From: Lachnospiraceae bacterium
GTDB lineage: Bacteria > Bacillota > Clostridia > Lachnospirales > Lachnospiraceae
Direction of reading: 5' to 3'
DNA length: 57,299 bases
Assembly: GCA_017444015.1 (NCBI GenBank)
Contig: JAFSXN010000109.1
Span: forward strand, 1-57,299
A program made the translations under genes and the position numbers. Below the pieces are notes generated by a model. That model was not told the origin of the DNA and searched no databases. It saw only the letters and a program-made list of their open reading frames with translations. Position 1 is the first letter of the stretch, and the number at the start of each line of letters is the position of its first letter. This document shows, piece by piece, positions 7,983 to 16,398 of the stretch.

Positions 7983-9815
7983 ATGAGCAGCAGTCAACTG
8001 TATCCGTTTGAACGAAACAGGTACTATCCGGGGAAGATGCTTACCAGTGCCGATCTTCTGGCGGAGCAGAACTATCATATTAACAAGAACAGGTTCTTAA
8101 ACGGCCTTCTGTACGGAAAGGGGATCATCTGCGGTCTGGGGGTTGTAGGGCTTGACGACTATTCGGTTCTTATTGAGAGCGGCGCAGCCATAGACGGAAG
8201 CGGCAGAGAGATCGTCGTCGAAAAATCCGTAGTGAAAAAGCTTTCCGCCATCGAGGGCTTTGATGAGTTAAAGGGCGATGTTCTCCTTTTAAAGGCGCGT
8301 TATCACGAGGAGGCCGTACACAGCGTCTACAGCGTGAACCATAAGGAGGACGAGAACGAGTACGAGTACAACCGGATCGCGGAGAGCTATGAGTTCTTTC
8401 TTACAGAGGACGAGGAACAGGAAGCCGTCTTTGACGAGGAGGACTTTTTACTGCGGGAAACCCTGTTTAAGAATGAAAACTATACCGGTACGGTAACAGT
8501 CCCGAAGGCGGCGTCTGTCGGAAAAACCCTTAAGATCGTACTTGAGATCCAGAAAACAGGGACAGAGGAGACCTCCCTGACCTGCAGAGGGGTGTTGGAG
8601 ATGCCTCTTTTCCTGACGCCGGAGGGGGAGCATGAGTTAGATATCGGTGTTTCTGAGGTAAGCCTGAAAAAGGGAGAGAGCTTAAAGAAGGAATACTGGG
8701 TAAAGGTTATGGAAACGGAGGAAAAGGAGACCGAGCTGATCCTTCGCAGCGGTTCGGTAAGCGCCTTTGAGGACGAGCAGGCGGTAAACGTTACGAGTCA
8801 CTTTTCTTTAAGAGTCCTCCTTTCCGATTTGCCCCCGCTTGCCATTGTCAGCCGGTTAAGCGGCGAGATCAATCTGGAAAAAAGGAACGGCGAATACACG
8901 GAGGACGCGGTGAGCCTTGCGAGGATCCGCCTGCTTCGGAATACCGGAAGCTATATCATCGACAGCATCGAAGAGGGGGAGGTCAAGAGCTTTATTCTCT
9001 CGCCCTCCGGGGGGCTTTTAAGGGATAATTATCTTTCTTATTATGTTAAGGACGCGGAGCTTAAGATGGAACAGCCGGCTGTTTCGGCAGTTACTTCCGT
9101 AAGCGGGAAAAAGACAGAGTTTTCCAATATTGCCTCCGGCGTTTTAGAGGTTCCCCTGGGGAGAAACGCCAGAGAGGGAGATATCCGTTACAGCGGCGAG
9201 ATCGCCCATGGCCTTGGGCCCGGAAACGTATATATCAATGTCGGATATAACTATGTCGCGGACGATCCGAGAATGGGTACGGATCAGAAGAGTACGATCT
9301 ACGGAAATCCGGAGATCTTTTCGAGAAAGAATGATGTTCTTACGGACGTAGAGACAGCGGTAAAGGTTTTAGAGGAAAAGGGAACCTTCGTCGTCGGTGT
9401 AAGACTTCTTCACCAGGTAGACTATCTGGTGCTTTCCTTCCGCTGGGTCGCGATCCGCTTTCCTTCGGGAGAAGAGAGCGAATTTACCGAGGATTATTAC
9501 GATAAGAGTATATCGGTGGATACGCCCACCGTGGTGCTTGCCGCCAAGGAGAGCCATTTCTTCGGTGTACGCTTTAATAATATGAAGAAATGCAGTATTA
9601 CCTACGAGCTTACCGCGCCCGGCAGCGGCGAGATCAGCTCGGACGGTATCTATACGGCCCCCTCCAGGGACGGCGTTTATGAGATACGGATCTACTGTAC
9701 GGATATGCCGGTGATCTGTACCTACGCCTATGCCATTGTAAAAAAGAAGATGTCAAAAAGCACTGAGGAGGAGGAAGCGCCTGCCCATACAAACGGTAAC
9801 GGAGGAGCTTTGTGA
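7983..9815 (+). CDS. CIS-associated protein with conserved RNRYYPGK/LTSADL/EQNY N-terminus and C-terminal Ig-like domain
   Basis: The 610-residue product begins with a pattern (residues about 9-55: ERNRYYPGKMLTSADL, EQNYH, NKNRFLNGLLYGKGI, GLGVV) that I recognise from proteins encoded in many phage-tail-like and CIS clusters, where the usual form is RxRYxxGKxLTxxDxxxEQxYxxxKxRxxNxLLxGxG. The middle is beta-rich and unrecognised. The C-terminus from about residue 511 resembles a bacterial Ig-like domain, with GEISSDGIYTAP as its typical motif. There is no signal peptide, so it is likely cytoplasmic or carried on the particle. It ends in a 4-base overlap with the next gene. A baseplate-peripheral or adaptor role is inferred from the family's genomic context; the biochemical function is unknown. 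Confidence 0.6.
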   Translation: MSSSQLYPFERNRYYPGKMLTSADLLAEQNYHINKNRFLNGLLYGKGIICGLGVVGLDDYSVLIESGAAIDGSGREIVVEKSVVKKLSAIEGFDELKGDVLLLKARYHEEAVHSVYSVNHKEDENEYEYNRIAESYEFFLTEDEEQEAVFDEEDFLLRETLFKNENYTGTVTVPKAASVGKTLKIVLEIQKTGTEETSLTCRGVLEMPLFLTPEGEHELDIGVSEVSLKKGESLKKEYWVKVMETEEKETELILRSGSVSAFEDEQAVNVTSHFSLRVLLSDLPPLAIVSRLSGEINLEKRNGEYTEDAVSLARIRLLRNTGSYIIDSIEEGEVKSFILSPSGGLLRDNYLSYYVKDAELKMEQPAVSAVTSVSGKKTEFSNIASGVLEVPLGRNAREGDIRYSGEIAHGLGPGNVYINVGYNYVADDPRMGTDQKSTIYGNPEIFSRKNDVLTDVETAVKVLEEKGTFVVGVRLLHQVDYLVLSFRWVAIRFPSGEESEFTEDYYDKSISVDTPTVVLAAKESHFFGVRFNNMKKCSITYELTAPGSGEISSDGIYTAPSRDGVYEIRIYCTDMPVICTYAYAIVKKKMSKSTEEEEAPAHTNGNGGAL

Positions 9816-10681
9816 GGTTTGAGTCCAAAAAAGCTGCCTATGAGGTAGTCAGCACGCTGTTTCAGGGCAGCGTAAATAACTGTTACGTTGCCGGGCGGGA
9901 AGACGGAAGCGGTACGGTCCTGTATACACTGCTTGTGCTCCATGAGCATGAGGCGGTTTATGCGTTAATGGAGATATTAATGCGCTGGGAGCCGGTGTCC
10001 TCTGCTTTGGAGGGGGATCAGAAGGAAGCCGCTCTTCTTGAGAGCTTTTCCAACGGAAAGGAGTATGTGCTGGTATTTCCTTACCGGCCGGAACGGGAGC
10101 TGTCTGAGTTTTATGTCGGAGAGGTCCTTCCTTTAAGCGTCTGCGAGGAGGTCTGCTTTAATCTGATCCTTGCCTGTATTACCGCGGGACTGCCTTATCC
10201 GCTCTTATATCTGGTCCTTGAGCAGGGCAAAATAAATATCGCCAGAGACAACAGCATCTACTTAAGCTACGGTCTGGACCTTAAAGAGCTTGACCGGACA
10301 AGGACGGAGCGGGACTGCGCTTCGAAGTGCGCGGATATCCTGCTTTGGATACTCTCGTCAAAGGAAAGCGAGAAGAGCATTGTCTATGAGCTTTTAACGA
10401 AAAAGGCGGCCAATAAGGGATACAGCTATTTTACGGAGATCTACCGGGATTTAAGGATCGCTACCGCGCCGGAAAAGAAACTGAATATTCTTCAGAAGAT
10501 CCGGGGCTTTTTTGTAAGAAACGCGGACAATATTTTCGGAATCCTGTTCTGGGTGGCTTTGATCGCCGCGATTATTGCCTTTGTCCTTTTACTGACCAAT
10601 CTGGTCGTCGGAGATATACCATTTTTAAGGCTGTTCTATAACAGCTTTAAGAAGATAGGAACGGAGTCGCTTGCGCAATGA
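9812..10681 (+). CDS. Membrane protein with a pseudokinase-like cytoplasmic domain
   Basis: This 289-residue protein starts at GTG 9812, overlapping the previous stop codon, with GGAGGAG just upstream. Residues about 239-265 form one strong membrane segment, and the remaining N-terminal 235 residues have no signal peptide and are probably cytoplasmic. The stretch with GKINIARDNSIYLSYGLDL resembles the catalytic-loop and DFG region of a protein kinase C-lobe, but the catalytic Asp residues are absent (SYGL instead of DFG). The arrangement recalls EssB/YukC, the pseudokinase-plus-membrane-helix component of type VII secretion, although I cannot show homology. It overlaps the next gene by 4 bases, so the two are probably translationally coupled. 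The kinase-like reading is tentative; an unrelated fold is possible. Confidence 0.45.
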   Translation: MRFESKKAAYEVVSTLFQGSVNNCYVAGREDGSGTVLYTLLVLHEHEAVYALMEILMRWEPVSSALEGDQKEAALLESFSNGKEYVLVFPYRPERELSEFYVGEVLPLSVCEEVCFNLILACITAGLPYPLLYLVLEQGKINIARDNSIYLSYGLDLKELDRTRTERDCASKCADILLWILSSKESEKSIVYELLTKKAANKGYSYFTEIYRDLRIATAPEKKLNILQKIRGFFVRNADNIFGILFWVALIAAIIAFVLLLTNLVVGDIPFLRLFYNSFKKIGTESLAQ

Positions 10682-13134
10682 GTATCCATAAACGTATTAT
10701 GACCTGTATCGCCATACTGAGCGTGCTGGTTTCGATCCTTGTTCTATACAGCAGTACCAGAAGCAGAGAACACGTCCTTTCGTATACCGCGGCGAACCCC
10801 GCGGTCGCTACGACAGGGGGCGTATTCTTTGGGGACAACTGGCGGGGAAACGGATACCTTTACCGGTTCGGGTCAAAGGGGAAGGTCGAGGAGCTGACAG
10901 GCAGCGCTTCTTTTCAGTATGAACGAATCGACGGGCTCTGCGTCGTTGGAGGGAACGTTTATGCGCTGTATTCCTCTTTGGAGAAGGTAGACGGAGAGGA
11001 AAAGAGGCTGTGCCTGATCTGTGTGTATGATTCAGACCTTAGGCTTCTCGGGTATATTCCGCCCTTTGTCCTTGATGAAGCGTATCGGCTCACCGGTATC
11101 TGGTTAGAGGACGAGACTTTTTTCGTTACTGCCCTTTCCGAGGGAGGGACGCAGGTTCTTGTATACAAGTTAGATGGCTCCGATTTTTTCAACGCTCTCT
11201 CAGAGGGTACGGAGATCTCTTTATCGCAGGTAAAAAAGAGGATCCTAAAGCCGTCGGTACCGCCTGTTTTTCTGTCCCGGGAAAGCGCTTCGGAGAGGTT
11301 CTTCGTAGACGCGGTATTCAGAGAGAACGAGCTGAAGCTCTTGATGGATACGGATAAGCCCTACGGGATCTTTATGCCGGATCGGAATGTCGCGGACGCG
11401 GTCTCCAAGGCTCAGTTTACCTACGGGCAGCAGCTTATATTTTACCGGGCAGAGCTCAGTGTGTGGTTGATCGGACTGGTCCTATGGCTTTTGTTTTTGT
11501 ACCTTCTGTACCGGAGACTTGTCGACAGAGACCGGGCAGCCTATGTTTTTCTGGTCACGGAGATCGTTTATATCATTATCCTCTTAAGCGGCGTTTTGGC
11601 GGTGCGTCAGGGCTATACGAACGCGAAGCTGGAGGAGCTCTACGAATATACGGGGATCGCGCTGTCCGGTGAAATGGAGCTTTTGGATAATTTTTCCGGT
11701 GTGGATTTTTCAGACCCCGGTTTTTACGAGACGGATGAGTACAGGTCGATCCGTTCGGAGCTTGCGGGCTTTATCCTCAGAGGAGATAACGAGACCCTCT
11801 TTCGGGATATCTTTGTTCTGAGCCTTGAGGACGATACGATCCTGGTCTCCGTAAACGGTCATAACCGGGAAAACGCGGGCTTTGTATACGGTCCGGAGAT
11901 TTACGCGCTGTCTCAGAAACTCTTATATGAGAGCGACAGGGATTACCGGAGGTTTTATCTGGATGATGTTTCCATGACCACAGCGGGACACAGGGTTCCC
12001 GGCGGGAATTACCGTTACGCTCTGGTAGCTCTCTGCTATAGCGGAGAGTATGAGCTGGGGTTCTGGTCGGAGTTCTGGAATGTCATTCTGCTCATAGCTC
12101 TCTGCTTTGTATTGGGAAGTATTATCATCGCGATCATTATGTATTTTCAGTCGGTAGATTTAAAGGCCTTTGTCGGCGCGATCGAGGACGTGGCCCTGGG
12201 CTCTACGGATATTCAGGTGCCGGAGTCCTTAGCGAAGGATATGAGGGCTATGTGGACGGCGCTTTCGGAGATTTGCAAGAGACTTGAGGAGATCAGTCAC
12301 GAAAAGGTCAGACTCTTAGAGGCTTATTTCCGGTTTGCCCCGAAGAATATCGAGACGATCATGGGGAAGGATTCGATCTTTGACGTTAAGAACGGGGACA
12401 TGGTCAGGCAGGAGGGGACGATACTGTTGATTTCCGTAGAGCAGACGGAAAAGAAGGAGGAGAAGTCCAAGACACTTACGAATATCGTTACCTTTATGAG
12501 TAACTACAACGACAATCAGGACGGGATCCTTGTCTCCCACAGGGGGGATCTGACCCTGCTTCAGTTTCTTTTTCTGGGGGAGAATAAGGAGGTCGCGTTA
12601 AGGACCAACCACTTCCTGCACCGCAATATCATTGACGATACGACCAGCTTCGTATCCGCCTTCCTGTATTATGATTCCTTCCTGTACGGGGTCGCGGGCA
12701 TCAATTCCCAGAGTCTTGTATATCTGACCTCGGAGGTAACAAGACTTATGTCCCTGTACGCGGACTGGTTTAAATCCTTGCGGGTACCGTTAGTCTTGAC
12801 GGAGGATGTTTTAAGTCGGGAAGAGGCAGGGGAGTGCCGGCATATCGGTTTTCTGTTTGAGCCGGAAGGGAAAAGACGGATCGAGCTGTATGAATTGCTT
12901 GACGCAAATCCCGCCAAGGAGCGCCAGCTTAAGCTCATAACCCGGGAGAAGTTTGAAAAAGCTCTGTCTGTTTTCTATGAGGAGCAATATTACCAGGCAA
13001 GAAACCTGTTTTCGGAGGTTCTTAAGGAATGTCCGGAGGATCTGGTTGCGAAATGGTATGTATTTGAGAGCGAACGATACCTGAACGGGGAGAGGGATGA
13101 ACAGTTTCAGGGGAGGCTTAGAGCGGAGGTTTAA
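10678..13134 (+). CDS. Membrane sensor with HAMP-like linker, degenerate class III cyclase domain and C-terminal TPR-like helices
   Basis: The 818-residue protein has membrane segments near residues 7-26, 261-280, 291-313 and 466-488, with extracytoplasmic sections between them, followed by a HAMP-like linker (about 490-545). Then comes YFRFAPKNIETIMGKDSI, the typical entry to a class III nucleotide cyclase domain (about 550-720), and a C-terminal TPR-like pair (FYEEQYYQARNLFSEVL, about 765-810). In active enzymes the first metal-binding Asp sits in an SDI/FxDI motif; here the equivalent reads LLISVEQ, and the NxASR-like motif is also not seen, so catalysis is unlikely. ATG 10678 overlaps the previous gene by 4 bases. 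The likely role is sensing outside the membrane and signalling by protein contact to its neighbours. Confidence 0.65.
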   Translation: MSIHKRIMTCIAILSVLVSILVLYSSTRSREHVLSYTAANPAVATTGGVFFGDNWRGNGYLYRFGSKGKVEELTGSASFQYERIDGLCVVGGNVYALYSSLEKVDGEEKRLCLICVYDSDLRLLGYIPPFVLDEAYRLTGIWLEDETFFVTALSEGGTQVLVYKLDGSDFFNALSEGTEISLSQVKKRILKPSVPPVFLSRESASERFFVDAVFRENELKLLMDTDKPYGIFMPDRNVADAVSKAQFTYGQQLIFYRAELSVWLIGLVLWLLFLYLLYRRLVDRDRAAYVFLVTEIVYIIILLSGVLAVRQGYTNAKLEELYEYTGIALSGEMELLDNFSGVDFSDPGFYETDEYRSIRSELAGFILRGDNETLFRDIFVLSLEDDTILVSVNGHNRENAGFVYGPEIYALSQKLLYESDRDYRRFYLDDVSMTTAGHRVPGGNYRYALVALCYSGEYELGFWSEFWNVILLIALCFVLGSIIIAIIMYFQSVDLKAFVGAIEDVALGSTDIQVPESLAKDMRAMWTALSEICKRLEEISHEKVRLLEAYFRFAPKNIETIMGKDSIFDVKNGDMVRQEGTILLISVEQTEKKEEKSKTLTNIVTFMSNYNDNQDGILVSHRGDLTLLQFLFLGENKEVALRTNHFLHRNIIDDTTSFVSAFLYYDSFLYGVAGINSQSLVYLTSEVTRLMSLYADWFKSLRVPLVLTEDVLSREEAGECRHIGFLFEPEGKRRIELYELLDANPAKERQLKLITREKFEKALSVFYEEQYYQARNLFSEVLKECPEDLVAKWYVFESERYLNGERDEQFQGRLRAEV

Positions 13135-14381
13135 TGGGCGACAGTTTATTCAGCGTTCTGTTTTCAACGATACGGTCACGGTTTGCTGCCATCGTTTCAA
13201 GGATCAAGCTCTGGACGAGCTGGAGCTTTATCCGGACAAAGATCATAGGAGGGATCCGGGATTTCTTCTTTAAGGTCTTAGATGTACGGCCGAAGAACAA
13301 AAACGACTATTATTCTGTATTCGGCTGGATGATCAGCAAGCGTCTCGCCTACGCGATCATCATTATCGTCGGGGTCTTAAGCATCTGGTATATCAGCTCG
13401 ACGACAAAGCTCTTTCAGCACTTCACCGAGAACGGGGGCGTGCGCACCTATGCCTATGACTCGATCATGCTAAGGCTTGCGAAAAACCGCGTCAGGATCA
13501 CCGGAAAGGGCGGGTATCTCGCCTTTGAGGGAGATGTTTCCAAGGGCTACGCTACCGGAAACGGAGAGCTTTACTCTCCACAGGGAATCACGCTGTATAC
13601 CGGCGGCTTTGAAAAGAATAAATACGAGGGGACAGGGTATCAGTATTATCCCGGCGGAACCCTTAAGTATACCGGCAGCTTTCATAACAACCTTTACGAA
13701 GGAACGGGAAAGCTGTACCGGGAAAACGGAACCCTGGAATACGAGGGAGATTTTTCAAAGGGTCTCAGAGAGGGCAAGGGCAGGCTTTGCGACGCAGGAG
13801 GCAACGTCATCTACGATGGGAGCTTTCAGGGAGATTCCATTGTATACAGCGAGCTTTTAGGAAAGGGCGCAGAGGAGCTTTCCGATATCTATCTCGGCAG
13901 TCAGGTTCTTTATGAGGACGGTGCGAACGAAGGGACGCAGATCGTCGTTCTGCCGGATATCCATGCTCTTTACCTGGCCGAAAGCGATGGAGACGCCTCT
14001 GAAGATGCGCCCTCTATAAACGCCGTCTATGTACTTGCGGATTCCTTCCGAAGCGGCGATGTACTTGCGGAGGGTATAGAAGGGCTTCCCGCAATCTTCG
14101 GCGATCCCGTATCCGAGGGCAACAGTACCGTAAGCCTTCCCGAGGCGGTCGCGATCAATGTATTGAATGAATCGGATTATGCCGTGAAGGGACGGGTTTC
14201 CATGGATACGACGGCCGTCTTTTCGGATGATATTGTCGTAAACAGTTTTGACCGGACCTATTCGGTATACGTATATACCTACAGGAGAGGCGGACTTGTT
14301 TATACCTTTGTATGCAGAGAAAAGGGAGGCGGTTTTTTCTTCTATGAGATCGAAAACGCCGGTTCGGATGAAGAGGAATAG
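13134..14381 (+). CDS. Membrane-anchored MORN-repeat protein
   Basis: This 415-residue product has a cytoplasmic N-terminal segment, one membrane helix (about residues 68-88) and an extracytoplasmic region. The latter begins with four or so MORN repeats (about residues 142-230; units such as YEGTGYQYYPGG, YEGTGKLYRENG and REGKGRLCDAGG). The C-terminal half has no recognised domain. MORN repeats form a beta meander that often scaffolds proteins or contacts lipids or glycans. ATG 13134 overlaps the preceding TAA by one base (TAATG), indicating tight coupling. A scaffold at the envelope attachment site is a guess from context. Confidence 0.75.
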   Translation: MGDSLFSVLFSTIRSRFAAIVSRIKLWTSWSFIRTKIIGGIRDFFFKVLDVRPKNKNDYYSVFGWMISKRLAYAIIIIVGVLSIWYISSTTKLFQHFTENGGVRTYAYDSIMLRLAKNRVRITGKGGYLAFEGDVSKGYATGNGELYSPQGITLYTGGFEKNKYEGTGYQYYPGGTLKYTGSFHNNLYEGTGKLYRENGTLEYEGDFSKGLREGKGRLCDAGGNVIYDGSFQGDSIVYSELLGKGAEELSDIYLGSQVLYEDGANEGTQIVVLPDIHALYLAESDGDASEDAPSINAVYVLADSFRSGDVLAEGIEGLPAIFGDPVSEGNSTVSLPEAVAINVLNESDYAVKGRVSMDTTAVFSDDIVVNSFDRTYSVYVYTYRRGGLVYTFVCREKGGGFFFYEIENAGSDEEE

Positions 14382-16398
14382 ACATTTATACGGGGCGGTT
14401 CTTTTTACGCTTTTCGTTTTCGTCTGTTTTCTGTCTGCTTTAAGGGTAAGAGTCTACGGAGCGGCAGACAGGACGCTTACGCTTGAAACTGCAAGATCTC
14501 TGGCCCTTTCCCGGAGCGATGATTATAAGAGCGCCCAAAAGGAGGTCGAAGAAAAGAGCGCACAACGGGAAAGCGCTTTAAAGGCCATACGGCTTACAAA
14601 GGCCGATCTTACGACCTGGCGCTGGTCGGCTCTCCTTGATATCAAGCTTCCCGAGGGAGCGAAGTTTTCCGAGGAAGCGGAGCTTTATTTCAAGCCGATC
14701 AAGCTGGCTTCGGAGGTTGAGACAGCAAGGCGGAAGCTTCAGGATACCGTCTATGAGAACGCGCTGACGGTAAATGAGCTGTATCTTGAGATCGTTACGA
14801 CAAAGGAGGAGATTTCCTCAAAGGAGGGCCGGCTTGCGGCGCTTGCGGGTGAAATTGACCGGGGGAGAGTTTCGGGGAAGCTTTCCGGCGCCGATTCGAA
14901 GGACCTTAAGGAGCTTCAGAAAAAAGAGGATCAGCTGACGCAGGATATTACGGAGGCAAGGCGTATTCTGGAGGCCGATCTGAAGGAGCTGTCGGAGCTT
15001 ACAGGCCTTGACGTAACGACCGGCTATGAGTTTGAGGACCCGGAGCCCGAGACGGTTTTAGACCGCTCATATCTCGAGCTTTTAACCGAGTGGACGGAGG
15101 ATCGGGACGAATCCTTTTATGAGACCTGCGCCGCCGCCACAACGGCAAGGAAGCAGCTTTCGGTAAATTATGAGCTCTATAAGAAGAAGTACGGAAACGA
15201 TACGATTATGCTGGCAGCCTATGTCGGGCAGGCCCTGAACGGCATGGAGATAAACGAGAGCGCCTTTCAGAAGGATTATGACGCGTTCCTTACAAAGATC
15301 GACAGCTATTATGCGGGGGATTCCTCCATCCTGTTCTTAAAGCTTGACAATAACTGGACGAAGGGCGAGCTGGACGGGACGAACTATATCGAGGATGATC
15401 CTTATACCCTCTTACATAACGCGCAGGATTATTTAAAGGCCAGAGGGGATGAAGAAAAGGCAAAAAAGGATCTCGACCGGAAGGTTGAGGATGCCTTTAA
15501 CGATTATATTAAGGCTAGAAGCGCCTACGTAAGCTCCAAAGAAGAGGTTTCAGACAGCGCAGAGGAGGTTAAGCGGGCAGAGGTCAGAAGGAAGCTTGGA
15601 AAGGAGACGGCCGAGGAGGTCGGTGCCTTAAAGGATGCTTATTTTGACGCGCAGGATCGGATGCGTTCCGATATGGCGGATTATATGAAGGCCTTCTATG
15701 AGCTGGACCGGCTCTGCTGCGGCGGAGTAAGCGCTCTTATCTCGGGGGAGGATCCCGATATGATGAGACTGCTTATGGAGGAGAGCTATATCGAAAAGGA
15801 AACCGGAAAGGCGATGTATTATATCCGGCCGATCGTTCAGCGGGAGATGTTTGAGCTTTCGGTTTCCATCCCGTTGGATTTTCCCGTGGATATTACAGAC
15901 TTTGAGCTGTGGTGCGACGGCGTTTTGATCGGGGAGAAAACGAATGTACGAAAAACTCTCAGAGAGCTGACGATCAAGAAGGAAGGCATAGGGAGGGCGG
16001 TGCTTCGGTTTTATACGGGAGCTGATTTCGTAGACGACTGCGTTATCGATCCTTCCTTAGAAAAGGGGACGCTTGATATTACCCTGGATGTAAAACCAAA
16101 GGGCGGCGAGGGAGAGCTTTGCGGCTACAGTCTGACCGAAAGCAGTATTTCCGGACTTGTCACCTTAAGGCTTCTTGTCGATGAAGCCGGGGACTTAGGA
16201 TATTTCAGGCTTCTTACGAAAGAAGGAACGGTATTGGGAGGAGGAAGCTATACGCCGGTAAACGGAAGCTTTTCCTACCTGAAGGTCCTTTCCTCCGATC
16301 TTTCGGATCTGACCATCGATTTGTACGATACCAATAAGGAATTTTTATACGGGGCGCATTTCAATACGGGGAGCCATACGATTGAAAAGAACGAATAG
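14344..16398 (+). CDS. Exported TolC-like helical protein
   Basis: The frame is open from 14248, but residues before the Met at 14344 are encoded within the previous gene and look like chance translation. I choose 14344 (684 residues); 14368 is also possible, and neither has an ideal RBS. A hydrophobic signal or anchor follows a basic start. The mature part opens with LTLETARSLALSRSDDYKSAQKEVEE, here given only to show the TolC/OEP-type opening, and continues with long heptad helices carrying NELYLEIV and SELTGLD, as in outer-membrane efflux proteins. The C-terminal 200 residues are beta-rich. There is no sign of an outer membrane in this organism, so a classical TolC role is unlikely. A periplasm-like helical stalk or spacer is more plausible. 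Homology to TolC is suggestive, not proven. Confidence 0.5.
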   Translation: MRSKTPVRMKRNRHLYGAVLFTLFVFVCFLSALRVRVYGAADRTLTLETARSLALSRSDDYKSAQKEVEEKSAQRESALKAIRLTKADLTTWRWSALLDIKLPEGAKFSEEAELYFKPIKLASEVETARRKLQDTVYENALTVNELYLEIVTTKEEISSKEGRLAALAGEIDRGRVSGKLSGADSKDLKELQKKEDQLTQDITEARRILEADLKELSELTGLDVTTGYEFEDPEPETVLDRSYLELLTEWTEDRDESFYETCAAATTARKQLSVNYELYKKKYGNDTIMLAAYVGQALNGMEINESAFQKDYDAFLTKIDSYYAGDSSILFLKLDNNWTKGELDGTNYIEDDPYTLLHNAQDYLKARGDEEKAKKDLDRKVEDAFNDYIKARSAYVSSKEEVSDSAEEVKRAEVRRKLGKETAEEVGALKDAYFDAQDRMRSDMADYMKAFYELDRLCCGGVSALISGEDPDMMRLLMEESYIEKETGKAMYYIRPIVQREMFELSVSIPLDFPVDITDFELWCDGVLIGEKTNVRKTLRELTIKKEGIGRAVLRFYTGADFVDDCVIDPSLEKGTLDITLDVKPKGGEGELCGYSLTESSISGLVTLRLLVDEAGDLGYFRLLTKEGTVLGGGSYTPVNGSFSYLKVLSSDLSDLTIDLYDTNKEFLYGAHFNTGSHTIEKNE

